A stretch of 42,865 bases of DNA from Alphaproteobacteria bacterium (GTDB lineage: Bacteria; Pseudomonadota; Alphaproteobacteria; Caulobacterales; Caulobacteraceae): assembly GCA_025359785.1 (NCBI GenBank), contig JANYET010000063.1, positions 1 to 42,865 of the forward strand. The letters run 5' to 3'. The translations under genes and the position numbers were made by a program. The notes below the pieces were generated by a model that was not told where the DNA came from, made no database searches, and was given only the letters and a program-made list of their open reading frames with translations. This document shows positions 1-8,308 of this stretch, one piece after another (the first letter of the stretch is position 1; each line of letters opens with the position of its first letter).

Positions 1-1131
1 CTGGACGATCCGCGCGCCGACCGCGCCGCGCACCTCGGTGGTGAACGCCTCCTTGTTCTCCTTGACCCAGGCCATCGAGGCCGAGCGGTTGTCGTTGAGA
101 TTCTGGAAGTGCGGGAAGACGTAGCGGGCCATGAGTTCGTAGGAGTGCTTGGTCGCGCCCCAGTTGGCCCAATTGTGCGCCATCAGCAGGAAGGCGCCGA
201 AGCCGCCGCCGCTCTCCGCCACCAGTTGCTCGAGGCGCGCGATGGCGTCGTCCGGCGTGCCGATGACCGCCAAGCCGCTCTCGACCATGGCCTTCACCGG
301 ATCGTCGCCCTCGGGCACGATCGGCAGGTTGGCGATCTCGCGGAAGTAAAAGATCCACTTGTCGAGACCGAAGCGCACGTCCTCCATCGCCTGTTCGCGG
401 GTCTCGGCGATGTGCATCGGCCCGACCAGGCGCCAGGCGTTGCGGTCCATGACCTGGCCGTGCTCGTTCGCCTGTTCGGTGGCAATGGCCCAGTTGGAGG
501 CGAGCGCGTTGAACCCGGCCGTCGACGTTGCGCCCAGCGACAGCAGGCCAAGCCCGTGGCGTCCCGCCGCCCGCGCGCCGGTCGGAGACACCTGGCTGGC
601 CACCGCGATCTCCACGCTGGGCCGCGAATAGGGCGTCATCTGCAGGCGGGCGCGGTCGAGCTCGAACCAGTCGGACTTGTGGGTGACCTCCTCGCCGCGC
701 AGCAGGCGCACGATGCAGCCCAGCGCCTCGTCCATCCGGTCGCGCTGCTTGGCGACGGGGATGCCCATCATGACGGCGTCGGAAACCAGCGCGCCGGGGC
801 CCGCTCCGAACATCACCCGGCCCCGGGTCATGTGGTCGAGCTGGTTGATGCGGTCCGCCAGCATCAGCGGATGGTGATAGGGCAGAGACGAGACGCCGGT
901 GCCCAGGCGGATGTGCTTGGTCCGCTCGGCGGCCGCGGCGATGAACACCTCGGGGCTGGCGATCAGCTCATAGGCCGCCGAGTGATGCTCGCCGATCCAG
1001 GCCTCGTCGAAGCCCAGCTGGTCCATCCATTCGACGAGTTCCAGGTCCCGCTGGATCGCCAGCGTCGGGTTCTCATCCAGCGGATGGAAGGGCGCGATGA
1101 AGGCGCCGAAGCGCAGGCGCTGAGGCAGCAT
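1..1131 (-). CDS. LLM-class flavin-dependent oxidoreductase, limonene monooxygenase-like (3' end beyond window)
   Basis: Reading the complementary strand from an ATG at 1131 gives 377 uninterrupted codons to the left edge, so the C-terminus is outside the window. The start has a good ribosome site (GGGAGGA about 5 nt upstream). The N-terminus LRFGAFIAPFHPLDENP, then WIGEHHSA and LGTGVSSLPYHHPL, are typical of the bacterial luciferase-like (LLM) TIM-barrel family, in particular the branch that contains limonene 1,2-monooxygenase. These enzymes use reduced flavin supplied by a separate reductase to oxygenate small hydrophobic substrates. The substrate cannot be read from the sequence, and no flavin reductase gene is adjacent; the nearest is at 39053. 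The family is secure and the specific reaction is not. Confidence 0.88.
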   Translation of the reverse strand, partial: MLPQRLRFGAFIAPFHPLDENPTLAIQRDLELVEWMDQLGFDEAWIGEHHSAAYELIASPEVFIAAAAERTKHIRLGTGVSSLPYHHPLMLADRINQLDHMTRGRVMFGAGPGALVSDAVMMGIPVAKQRDRMDEALGCIVRLLRGEEVTHKSDWFELDRARLQMTPYSRPSVEIAVASQVSPTGARAAGRHGLGLLSLGATSTAGFNALASNWAIATEQANEHGQVMDRNAWRLVGPMHIAETREQAMEDVRFGLDKWIFYFREIANLPIVPEGDDPVKAMVESGLAVIGTPDDAIARLEQLVAESGGGFGAFLLMAHNWANWGATKHSYELMARYVFPHFQNLNDNRSASMAWVKENKEAFTTEVRGAVGARIVQ

Positions 1132-1246
1132 GGGTGTCCTCCCGACATTTTGAGAAGACCTTAGGCGGCGGACGGTGCGGAAGGCTAGGGCGCGGCGCGC
1201 CGCCGACGTGGTATGCGCGGCGACGGTTCCCCTGGAGCGGACGCCC

Positions 1247-2080
1247 TTGAACTATCGCCACGCCTTCCATGCCGGGAACTTCGCCGACCTGGTGAAGCAC
1301 GCGGCCTTGCTGCAGGTTCTGGCGCGCCTGACCGCCCAGACGGCGCCGCTCACGGTGATCGACACCCACGCCGGGCGCGGCCTCTACGACCTGGCCGGGG
1401 TCGAGGCGAAGAAATCCGGTGAGGCGGACGCCGGCATCGCGCGGCTGATGGCGGCGGGAGATCCGCCTGAGGCGTTCGCGACCCTGATCGCGGCGGTCCG
1501 CAAGCTCAACAGCGGCGGCCCGGTCCGGCGCTATCCCGGCTCGCCCTGGCTGATCGCCGAGGCGCTCCGGCCCGGCGACCGCTACCTGGCCTGTGAGCTG
1601 CACCCTGACGAGCACGGCGCGCTTCGAGAGCTGATGAAGGCGCGACGCGGCGTTCAGACCGTCTGCGCCGACGGCTACGACGCCGCGGTCGCGCAGACAC
1701 CGGCCTCCGGCCAGGCCCTGGTGCTGATCGATCCGCCGTTCGAGCGGGCGGACGACTACGCGCGGATCGTCGAGACGTTGGCCGCCGCGCGCCGGCGCAA
1801 CCGGACCGCCGCGGCCCTGGTCTGGTTGCCGCTCAAGGATCTGGAGACCTTCGACGGATTCCTGCGCGACCTGGAGGATGCCGTCGAAGCGCCGCTGCTG
1901 GTCGCCGAGACCCGGATGCGGCCGCTGACCGATCCGTTGAAGATGAACGGCTGCGCCCTGGTGCTGATGGGTGCGCCCGCCGACCTGGCCGCCGACCTGG
2001 CCGGGCCGCTGGAGGCGATCTGCGGCTGGACGGCGGGCTCGCTGGGGCAAGGTGGAGCGGGCCGGGTCTACGCCCTGTAG
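1247..2080 (+). CDS. rlmJ: 23S rRNA (adenine(2030)-N6)-methyltransferase RlmJ
   Basis: The protein opens with NYRHAFHAGNFADLVKHA, the diagnostic N-terminus of RlmJ, which methylates A2030 (E. coli numbering) of 23S rRNA using S-adenosylmethionine. VIDTHAGRGLYDL forms the SAM-binding loop, and LIDPPFE (Asp162-Pro-Pro-Phe) is the catalytic DPPF motif of N6-adenine methyltransferases. I place the start at TTG 1247 because the family begins exactly at this residue; GGAG lies about 11 nt upstream. An in-frame start at 1175 would add 24 residues unrelated to the family. The product is 277 aa, the usual length. It is divergent from the flavin oxidoreductase to its left. Confidence 0.93.
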   Translation: MNYRHAFHAGNFADLVKHAALLQVLARLTAQTAPLTVIDTHAGRGLYDLAGVEAKKSGEADAGIARLMAAGDPPEAFATLIAAVRKLNSGGPVRRYPGSPWLIAEALRPGDRYLACELHPDEHGALRELMKARRGVQTVCADGYDAAVAQTPASGQALVLIDPPFERADDYARIVETLAAARRRNRTAAALVWLPLKDLETFDGFLRDLEDAVEAPLLVAETRMRPLTDPLKMNGCALVLMGAPADLAADLAGPLEAICGWTAGSLGQGGAGRVYAL

Positions 2081-2196
2081 CCGTGGCGCCTCGAAGAACG
2101 GCGCCCGCTGAGAATCTGCGATTTCACGGATGTTTCGCACTTGCGAGATCAGACGGCGTGATATGCTGCATCGCACAATCACTGCAGGAGATCACC

Positions 2197-2799
2197 ATGT
2201 CCTTCGCCCCCGACCACGAGACCGCCGCGAAGCCGGAAACCCTGCTGCGCGTGCCCGTGGGCTTCGCCTCGCCGCTGTGGGGCCTGTTCGCCGGCGCCGC
2301 GGTGTCGGGCGCCGCCTGGTGGTGGATGACCCGCTGGACCCGGCCGCAGAACCTGGAAGCCATGTTCGGGGCGACCGTCGAAACCGAGACTGTGAGCGAG
2401 CCCGTCATCGCAGCGCTCGCGGCCCCCGCTTTGGAAGCGGTGGAAGTGGTAGAAGCCGTGGAAGCGGCCATCGCCGAAGAGGTCGTTGAGCCCACCGTCG
2501 AGGCGGTTGCCGAAATCGTCGCTGAGCCGGTGACTGAACCCGTGGCCGATCTGGTCGCGGACGCTGCGCCCGCGCTGGTGGCCGAGCCGGTGGCTGAACC
2601 CATCGTCGAGGCCCTGACCGAAGCCCCGCCCGTCGCTGAGGCCCCTGTCGCTGAGGCCCCCGTCGCCGAGGCCCCCGAAGCTATTGAAGCCGTCGCCGCC
2701 GAGCTGATGGTTGCTGTCGAGGCGGCGGCCGACGTCGTCGCCGACGCGCCCCCTCCGCCCAAGGCCAAGAAGAAGGCGGCCGCGCCCAAGCGCGACTGA
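2197..2799 (+). CDS. Membrane-anchored protein with Ala/Val/Glu-rich repeat tail, unknown function
   Basis: The 200-residue product starts at ATG 2197 behind a clear CAGGAG site; an in-frame start at 2083 lacks one. After a short polar N-terminus, residues about 23-45 (GFASPLWGLFAGAAVSGAAWWW) form one probable transmembrane helix. Everything after it is a low-complexity acidic tail of AxEAVAEPV-type units, including consecutive APVAE pentapeptides, and it ends in a lysine-rich stretch (KAKKKAAAPKR). I do not recognise the family. The composition resembles phasin-like or TonB-like linker tails, but no folded domain follows the tail, so neither name is justified. A single-pass inner-membrane protein with an extended charged tail is the most that can be said. 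Confidence 0.7.
   Translation: MSFAPDHETAAKPETLLRVPVGFASPLWGLFAGAAVSGAAWWWMTRWTRPQNLEAMFGATVETETVSEPVIAALAAPALEAVEVVEAVEAAIAEEVVEPTVEAVAEIVAEPVTEPVADLVADAAPALVAEPVAEPIVEALTEAPPVAEAPVAEAPVAEAPEAIEAVAAELMVAVEAAADVVADAPPPPKAKKKAAAPKRD
2622..2670 (+). repeat. 15-bp tandem repeat encoding APVAE units
   Basis: Near-identical 15-bp units GCCCCTGTCGCTGAG (2641-2655) and GCCCCCGTCGCCGAG (2656-2670) follow a related unit ending at 2640. They encode successive APVAE pentapeptides in the tail of the 2197-2799 gene. Most differences fall at third codon positions, so the peptide repeat is conserved. Confidence 0.7.
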
Positions 2800-2882
2800 C
2801 GCCGGCGCCGCTTGGCGCGGCGGTCCGGCTGCGCCTACAACCGCCAAGGCCGCGCTGAGCCGGCGGCCCTGGCGGTGGAGCG

Positions 2883-3446
2883 GTGGTGAAGCGGGCCCTG
2901 GACATCTTCGGCGGCGTCGCGGGCCTGATCCTGCTGTCGCCGCTGTTCCTGGGGCTGGCCGTCGCCGTGCGGCTCGATAGCCCTGGACCGGCGCTGCACT
3001 GGTCGCGTCGGGTCGGCCAGCGCAACCGCATCTTCCCAATGCCGAAGTTTCGCACCATGCGCATCGGCGCGCCGGATGTGGCCACCCATCTGCTCGACGA
3101 TCCCGACGCCTGGGTGACGCCGTTCGGCCGGGTCCTGCGACGCTCCAGCCTCGATGAACTGCCGCAGCTCTGGAGCGTCCTGAAGGGCGACATGAGCTTG
3201 GTGGGGCCCAGGCCGGCGCTGTTCAATCAACATGACCTTGTGGCGCTCCGCACCCAGGCCGGCGTCGATGCCCTACGCCCCGGGCTCACCGGCTGGGCGC
3301 AGATCAACGGCCGCGACGACCTTCCCATCGCCGAGAAGGCCCGGCTGGACCGGGAATATCTGCAGCGCCGGTCGATGGCTTTCGACCTCCGGATCCTCGC
3401 GGCGACCGCGGTTTCGGCCTTCACAGGACGGGGCGTGATGCATTAG
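2883..3446 (+). CDS. Bacterial sugar transferase (polyprenyl-phosphate phosphoglycosyl transferase), minimal form
   Basis: At 187 residues this is the short, catalytic-only form of the bacterial sugar transferase family (PglC-like monotopic phosphoglycosyl transferases). These move a sugar-1-phosphate from a nucleotide sugar onto undecaprenyl phosphate at the inner membrane, the first step of a surface polysaccharide or glycoconjugate. Visible motifs are the re-entrant hydrophobic N-terminus (residues 3-30), KFRTMR (55-60), SSLDELPQLW with the catalytic Asp91-Glu92 pair, GDMSLVGPRP (102-111), and LRPGLTGWAQINGR. It starts at GTG 2883, or at GTG 2886 just after. No other glycosylation gene is nearby, so which polymer it initiates is unknown. 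It sits 83 bp after the repeat-tail gene on the same strand. Confidence 0.9.
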   Translation: MVKRALDIFGGVAGLILLSPLFLGLAVAVRLDSPGPALHWSRRVGQRNRIFPMPKFRTMRIGAPDVATHLLDDPDAWVTPFGRVLRRSSLDELPQLWSVLKGDMSLVGPRPALFNQHDLVALRTQAGVDALRPGLTGWAQINGRDDLPIAEKARLDREYLQRRSMAFDLRILAATAVSAFTGRGVMH

Positions 3447-3505
3447 GCGGCGCCTAAGGCCGCGTTGTGCGTTCTGCTAGCCTGGGGCGACCTCGGAGTT
3501 CTCGT

Positions 3506-5554
3506 TTGACCACTGCCACGACACCCGAAGCGGGCGACCGCCAGGGCGCTGAGCCGCCTGTGAAGCGCTCGCGTCATCGCGCCTTGGCCTGGACCGGCGG
3601 GGTGATCCTGGCGCTCGCCATCGTCGTGGCGATCCTGGCTGCGATCTGGGATTGGAACGCGTTGCGGGGGCCGGTGGCGGCGATGGCTTCCGGGCGCATA
3701 CATCGCAAAGTGTCGATCGACGGCGACCTGCGGGTGCATCTCTGGTCGTGGGAGCCGAGCGCCACCATCGAGAAGATCCGCGTCGCCAATCCCGACTGGG
3801 CCGGCAAGGCCGATCTCGCCGACATCGACCGCCTGACAGTGCAGATCCGCCTGAAGGCGCTGCTCGGCGGCCATCTGGACCTGATGCTGCTTCGGGTCGA
3901 CCGGCCGCGGGTGGCGCTGTTCCGGGACGCCCAGGGCCGTGCAACCTGGGATTTTTCTGACGGCAAGACGTCCGGCGCGCCGCTGCGCCTGCCACCGATC
4001 CGCAAGTTCATCATCGACGGCGGCCAGCTCGACTACCGCGACGTCGAGCGCAAGCTCATCTTCTCCGGAACGCTCGACGCCAACGAACGCCCCGATCAGG
4101 CCAGCCACGGCTTTCAGATGACCGGGCAGGGCGCGCTGAACGCCCAGCCGTTCCACCTGCAGGTCAGCGGCGGCCCGCTGCTCAACATCGACCGCACCCG
4201 GCCCTATCTGTTCAACGCCGATATCCGCGCCGGCCAGACCTACGTGACCGCGCAAGGCGCTGTGCCCAAGCCTTTCGATCTGGGGCAGTTCTACATGAGC
4301 GTGACGGCACGCGGACCCGACCTTGCCGACCTCTACGGCCTGACCGGCGTGGCGATGCCGAACACCCCGCCCTACAGCCTGCGTGGCCGCCTCTCGCGCG
4401 ACGTCCATCTGTGGAAGCTGGAGTCCATCGCCGGCAAGGTGGGCAGCAGCGATCTTTCGGGTCAGCTGTCGGTGCGGACCGGCGGCAAGCGCCCGTTCCT
4501 GTCCGCCGATCTGCACTCGCAGAACCTGGATTTTCCCGACCTGGGCGCCCTGTTCGGCGGCACGCGGACCCACGGCAAGGTCGCCTCGCCCAGCCAGGTC
4601 GCGGCCGCCCGGAAGATGCAGGCGGAGGCGCGGATCTTCCCCGACGCCACGCTGAACTTCACCCGGATTCGTGGTCTCGACGCCGACGTCACATTCGCCG
4701 CCGCCGCCATCAGGAACGCTCCGATCGCGCTTCGCTCGGGGTCCGTGCGCGTGACCATGGCCGCGGGTCTCCTGCGCGCTGAGCCGCTCGATCTCGACCT
4801 GCCGCAGGGCCGCATCCAGGGCTACATCCAGCTCGACGGCCGCAAGGACAACGCGATCACCGACCTGGACCTGCGCCTGGTCAACGCCAGCCTGGAAACC
4901 CTCATCCCGGTGAAATTTCAGGGTGCCGCGCCGTTCGCGGGCGCGGTCGCGGCGCGGGCGAAGCTGCACGGCAGCGGCGACTCCGTGCATGACGCCATGG
5001 CCGACGCCGACGGCGAGGTCATGGTGGTGGCTCCGGGCGGCGAGATCCGCAAATCCGTGGCTGAACTGGCCGGCGTCGATCTGATCAAGGGTCTGGGCCT
5101 GCTGTTCGCCAGGGATCAGACCACGACGCCGATCCGCTGCGCGGTCCTGCATTTCACCGGCAGGAGCGGGGTGCTGTCGGCCGATCGGCTGATCGTAGAC
5201 ACCGGTCCGGTGCTGATCGACGGCGGCGGGGTGATCAATCTCGACACCGAGACCCTGGGCTTCACGGTAAAGGGCCATCCGAAGAAATTCCAGCTGGTGC
5301 GCGTGCTGGCTCCGATCACCGTCAAAGGGCCGATCCTCAAGCCGCAGGTCAGCGTCCAGAAGGGCCAGGCGATCGTTCAGGGCGGCGCGGCCCTGGCGCT
5401 GGCCACGGTGTTGTCGCCGGTCGCGGCCCTACTGCCGTTCATTGATCCAGGCCTGGCCAAGGACGCCAACTGCGCGGCCCTGGTGGCGCAAGGCAAGGCA
5501 CAGGGCACGCCGGTCAAGGCCCAGGCCGGGCCGGCGTTGACGCCGCGCCGCTGA
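3506..5554 (+). CDS. AsmA family envelope protein
   Basis: This 682-residue protein has a cytoplasmic Lys/Arg-rich N-terminus, one transmembrane helix (residues about 28-48, WTGGVILALAIVVAILAAIW), and a long periplasmic region. The start of that region (WNALRGPVAAMASGRIHRKVSIDGDLRV) is the AsmA N-terminal signature. AsmA-like proteins are large beta-rich lipid-groove proteins implicated in phospholipid transport and outer-membrane biogenesis. The C-terminal part (FTGRSGVLSADRLIVDTGPV, then GAAPFAG and related motifs) matches the AsmA C-terminal domain. I choose TTG 3506, preceded by GGAG, over an in-frame GTG at 3467. The exact cargo of this paralogue is not known. Confidence 0.88.
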   Translation: MTTATTPEAGDRQGAEPPVKRSRHRALAWTGGVILALAIVVAILAAIWDWNALRGPVAAMASGRIHRKVSIDGDLRVHLWSWEPSATIEKIRVANPDWAGKADLADIDRLTVQIRLKALLGGHLDLMLLRVDRPRVALFRDAQGRATWDFSDGKTSGAPLRLPPIRKFIIDGGQLDYRDVERKLIFSGTLDANERPDQASHGFQMTGQGALNAQPFHLQVSGGPLLNIDRTRPYLFNADIRAGQTYVTAQGAVPKPFDLGQFYMSVTARGPDLADLYGLTGVAMPNTPPYSLRGRLSRDVHLWKLESIAGKVGSSDLSGQLSVRTGGKRPFLSADLHSQNLDFPDLGALFGGTRTHGKVASPSQVAAARKMQAEARIFPDATLNFTRIRGLDADVTFAAAAIRNAPIALRSGSVRVTMAAGLLRAEPLDLDLPQGRIQGYIQLDGRKDNAITDLDLRLVNASLETLIPVKFQGAAPFAGAVAARAKLHGSGDSVHDAMADADGEVMVVAPGGEIRKSVAELAGVDLIKGLGLLFARDQTTTPIRCAVLHFTGRSGVLSADRLIVDTGPVLIDGGGVINLDTETLGFTVKGHPKKFQLVRVLAPITVKGPILKPQVSVQKGQAIVQGGAALALATVLSPVAALLPFIDPGLAKDANCAALVAQGKAQGTPVKAQAGPALTPRR

Positions 5555-5661
5555 TCCCCGCAACTGTTGGGCGGTCCGCGCGCAGCGCCCGGCGACCGCG
5601 GCCGCCTGCAAGGCCTGCCGCGACCGTTACCCTGCGGCCGACATATCCTAATCGAGGGGCG

Positions 5662-5991
5662 TTACCGCTCGGCGGCGTCGCGCAGGCATTTCAGCCACGC
5701 GTCCTCGCGGGCCTTTTCGGCCTCCCGCAGGACGCTCTCGGCGTCGCGCACCCCGGCGTCGTGCTTGCGCCATTCGGACACCGCGCCTTCACGGGCCGCC
5801 CGCGCCGCCTCAAGGGTCGCGAACCGCGCCAGAACCGCGCGCACCGAATAGCTGACCGGCGGTCCCACGGTTTCGCGGTCTGGATAGAAGCCGGTGATCG
5901 AATCGGCGCTCTCGGTCTCGATGTGGAAGACGTCCGCCCAGCCGGCATGGTGACGCATCAGGGCCCAGGGCCGTTCCATCCGCTCGGTCAC
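5662..5991 (-). CDS. Small hypothetical protein, charged helical
   Basis: The 109-residue product starts at GTG 5991 with AGGAG upstream. The N-terminal part (FHIETESADSITGFYPDRET) looks like a small alpha/beta module. The C-terminal half is rich in Ala, Arg and Glu and probably one long helix or coiled coil (residues about 55-105). I do not recognise the family. The clear ribosome site, the codon-position bias toward G/C and the lack of a competing gene support it as real. It is convergent with asmA and faces away from the hot-dog gene at 6139. Confidence 0.6.
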   Translation of the reverse strand: MTERMERPWALMRHHAGWADVFHIETESADSITGFYPDRETVGPPVSYSVRAVLARFATLEAARAAREGAVSEWRKHDAGVRDAESVLREAEKAREDAWLKCLRDAAER

Positions 5992-6138
5992 CGAAATCTC
6001 CTCATCGTCGTCGTGTTCGAATCCGCCCGGAGGCGGCGTCGGGCCAAACTAGCGCAGCGCCAGGCGGGCTCCAACGCCATGAAGGCCGATTTGCTCTTTC
6101 GTCCTTAACGCCTTCCGTGGAAAAGCCTTGGCATTGAT

Positions 6139-6921
6139 TTGATCCTTAAACTTCATGAGCGATTGCAATTGGCCAAGATCATCGTCGCCCAGCAATTCTG
6201 CGGGCCCCCTAATTCCGGCAACGGCGGCTATGTCTGCGGCTTGATCGCCAAGGATATCGAAGGCCCGGCAACCGCGGTGCTGCGCGCCCGGGTGCCCCTG
6301 GACGTCAGCCTCAGCCTGCTGTCGGAAGACGGCGCCATGCAGCTGAAGGACTTCGAAGGTGGCCTGGTGGGCCGCGCGACGCCTGCCGACCGGGCTTTGC
6401 TGCCGACCCCGCCCGAGGCGCCGAGCATGCGGGTCGCGCGCGAGGCCGGAGCGCGCTACGCGGGGCACGAACAGCGGATTCATCCGATCTGTTTCACCTG
6501 TGGGCCCGAACGCCGCGACGGCGACGGCCTGCGGGTGTTTCCCGGGCAGATCGACGGCGCCCCGGCCGGCCACGTGGCCTGCATCTGGACCCCGCACATG
6601 GACTTCGTCGACCCGCAGGGACTGGCGCCGATCGAAGTGATCTGGGCGGCGCTCGACTGCCCCGGCTTCTTCGCCTGGGTCGCCAAGGAGGGCCGCCATG
6701 GCGCGCTGCTGGGCACCATGACCGCGGAGGTCCTGCGCCGCCCGCGCTGTGGCCACGAATATATCGTCATGGCCTGGCCGCTGGAACGCGAAGGCCGCAA
6801 GGAGACCGCCGGCGTGGCGCTGTTCGCGATGAACGGCGAGGTGATGGCCCGCGGTCATCAGGTCTGGATCGTCAGCGCCCCGCCGGTGGCGTCCGCAGCC
6901 CCGACGCCTGTCGCCGCCTGA
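6139..6921 (+). CDS. Hot-dog-fold thioesterase-like protein with CFTCGP motif
   Basis: The protein has about 250-260 residues. The segment FCGPPNSGNGGYVCGLIA near the N-terminus is typical of a hot-dog-fold acyl-CoA thioesterase-like domain, where this loop leads into the central helix. A central motif ICFTCGPERRDGDGLRVFPG carries two cysteines and separates the protein into two hot-dog-like halves. The C-terminal half (GTMTAEVLRRPRCGHEYIVMAWPLE) resembles a second hot-dog sheet ending in a strand with ARGHQVWIV. The start is uncertain: TTG 6139 is the most upstream in-frame start, but TTG 6163 or 6169 would sit closer to the conserved region. No substrate can be assigned; an acyl-CoA role is inferred from the fold only. 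Confidence 0.72.
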   Translation: MILKLHERLQLAKIIVAQQFCGPPNSGNGGYVCGLIAKDIEGPATAVLRARVPLDVSLSLLSEDGAMQLKDFEGGLVGRATPADRALLPTPPEAPSMRVAREAGARYAGHEQRIHPICFTCGPERRDGDGLRVFPGQIDGAPAGHVACIWTPHMDFVDPQGLAPIEVIWAALDCPGFFAWVAKEGRHGALLGTMTAEVLRRPRCGHEYIVMAWPLEREGRKETAGVALFAMNGEVMARGHQVWIVSAPPVASAAPTPVAA

Positions 6922-6994
6922 GGCTTGCGCCGGCCGGCGCTTCGGGCTCCAACTTCGCGGCCCCGATATGGGGGTTTGAGCGGGGAGGGACGTT

Positions 6995-8146
6995 TTGCGC
7001 GCGGCTTCGGTCTCGGACTATCGGGAGCTCGCGCGGCGCCGGCTCCCCAACATCTTCTTCGAATATATCGACGGCGGTTCCTACGCCGAGGCGACCCTGC
7101 GCCGCAACGTGGCCGACATGGAGGCCATCGCCCTGCGCCAACGGGTGATGCGCGACATGTCGGCGCTGGACATGAGCGTCACAACGCTCGGCCAGACGCT
7201 GGCCATGCCGGTGGGCCTGGCGCCGGTCGGCATGGCGGGCATGTACGCGCGCCGCGGCGAGGTCCAGGCGGCGCGCGCGGCCAAGGCCGCCGGCATCCCG
7301 TTCTGCCTGTCGGCGATGGGCGTCTGCGGCGTCGAGGAAGTGACTGCCGGCGCCGGCCTGGCGCCCTGGTACCAGCTCTACATGCTGAAGGACCGTGGCT
7401 ACATGCGCGAGCTCCTGGCGCGGGTGAAGGCGCAGGGCTGTCCGGTTCTGGTGTTCACCGTCGATCTGCCGGTTCCGGGCGCACGCTACCGCGACGTCCG
7501 CTCGGGGTTCACCGGCTCGAGCGGGGTCTCCGGGGCGCTGAACACCGCCTGGGACGGCGTGACCCATCCGGCCTGGATGTGGGATGTCTGGGCGAACGGC
7601 CGGCCCCACAGCCTTGGCTCCGTCGCCGGGGCCGTGCAGGGCAAGCACGGCCGGGTCACCGACTTCCTGTCCTGGGTCGCCCGCAACTTCGACCGCTCGG
7701 TCACCTGGAAGGATATGGACTGGGTGCGCGAGATCTGGGACGGGCCGATCGTGATCAAGGGCGTGCTCGACCCCGCCGACGCCCGGGATGCGGTGAAGGC
7801 CGGCGCCCAGGGGCTGATCGTCTCGAACCATGGCGGCCGCCAGCTCGATGGGGTGCGGTCGTCGATCTCCGCCCTGCCGAAGATCGCACAGGCCGTCGGC
7901 TCGGACCTGGAGGTCTACATGGATGGCGGCGTCCGTTCGGGCCTGGACGTGCTGAAGGCCATGGCGCTGGGGGCCAGGGCCTGTTTCGTCGGCCGCGCCT
8001 GGGCCTACGCGCTGGGGGCTGGCGGCGAGGCGACGGTGGCCCGGATGCTGGCGACCCTGCGCTCGGAGCTGTCGGTGGCGATGATCCTGACGGGCTGCGC
8101 CAACCTGGCCGATGCGGGACGAGAGCTGCTCGATTCAGAGGCGTAG
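6995..8146 (+). CDS. lldD: FMN-dependent alpha-hydroxy-acid dehydrogenase (L-lactate dehydrogenase-like)
   Basis: This is a 383-residue member of the glycolate oxidase / L-lactate dehydrogenase TIM-barrel family, which oxidises L-2-hydroxy acids to 2-keto acids with FMN. It shows FEYIDGGSYAEATLRRN at the N-terminus, PVGLAPVGMAGMYARRGE, PWYQLYMLKDR, VFTVDLPVPGARYRD, and the catalytic SNHGGRQLDG with His279 as the base. MDGGVRSGLDVLKAMALGA is the FMN-phosphate loop. It starts at TTG 6995 with an excellent GGAGGG site. The length and motif order fit LldD of respiratory type, but glycolate or mandelate are possible substrates. A transposed +1-frame reading of the same DNA is not a gene. Confidence 0.92.
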   Translation: MRAASVSDYRELARRRLPNIFFEYIDGGSYAEATLRRNVADMEAIALRQRVMRDMSALDMSVTTLGQTLAMPVGLAPVGMAGMYARRGEVQAARAAKAAGIPFCLSAMGVCGVEEVTAGAGLAPWYQLYMLKDRGYMRELLARVKAQGCPVLVFTVDLPVPGARYRDVRSGFTGSSGVSGALNTAWDGVTHPAWMWDVWANGRPHSLGSVAGAVQGKHGRVTDFLSWVARNFDRSVTWKDMDWVREIWDGPIVIKGVLDPADARDAVKAGAQGLIVSNHGGRQLDGVRSSISALPKIAQAVGSDLEVYMDGGVRSGLDVLKAMALGARACFVGRAWAYALGAGGEATVARMLATLRSELSVAMILTGCANLADAGRELLDSEA

Positions 8147-8308
8147 CGACGGATCCCGGTCACGACTTCGGCAATGTGGGGTCAAACGCCGCGGCGCGGC
8201 GAAACCCTTTCAGGCGTCAGGAATTCAGGCCGTGTCAGGTCGTGTGAAGGGTCGGCCAAGCGCCCCGAGCCTGTTAGCCTCGACGGACGCCGTCGCGCCG
8301 GGAGCCCC

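Noticed and set aside
109..1164. 351-codon plus-strand frame at the left edge
   Set aside because: The complementary strand encodes an intact flavin oxidoreductase; the plus-strand product is Arg/Gly/His-rich.
3443..5278. 611-codon antisense frame over asmA
   Set aside because: The AsmA reading has a signal anchor and family motifs; the antisense product is low-complexity.
6925..8247. 440-codon frame overlapping lldD on the same strand
   Set aside because: It is a frame shift of the lldD DNA with Arg/Gly-rich composition; lldD has all FMN and catalytic motifs.
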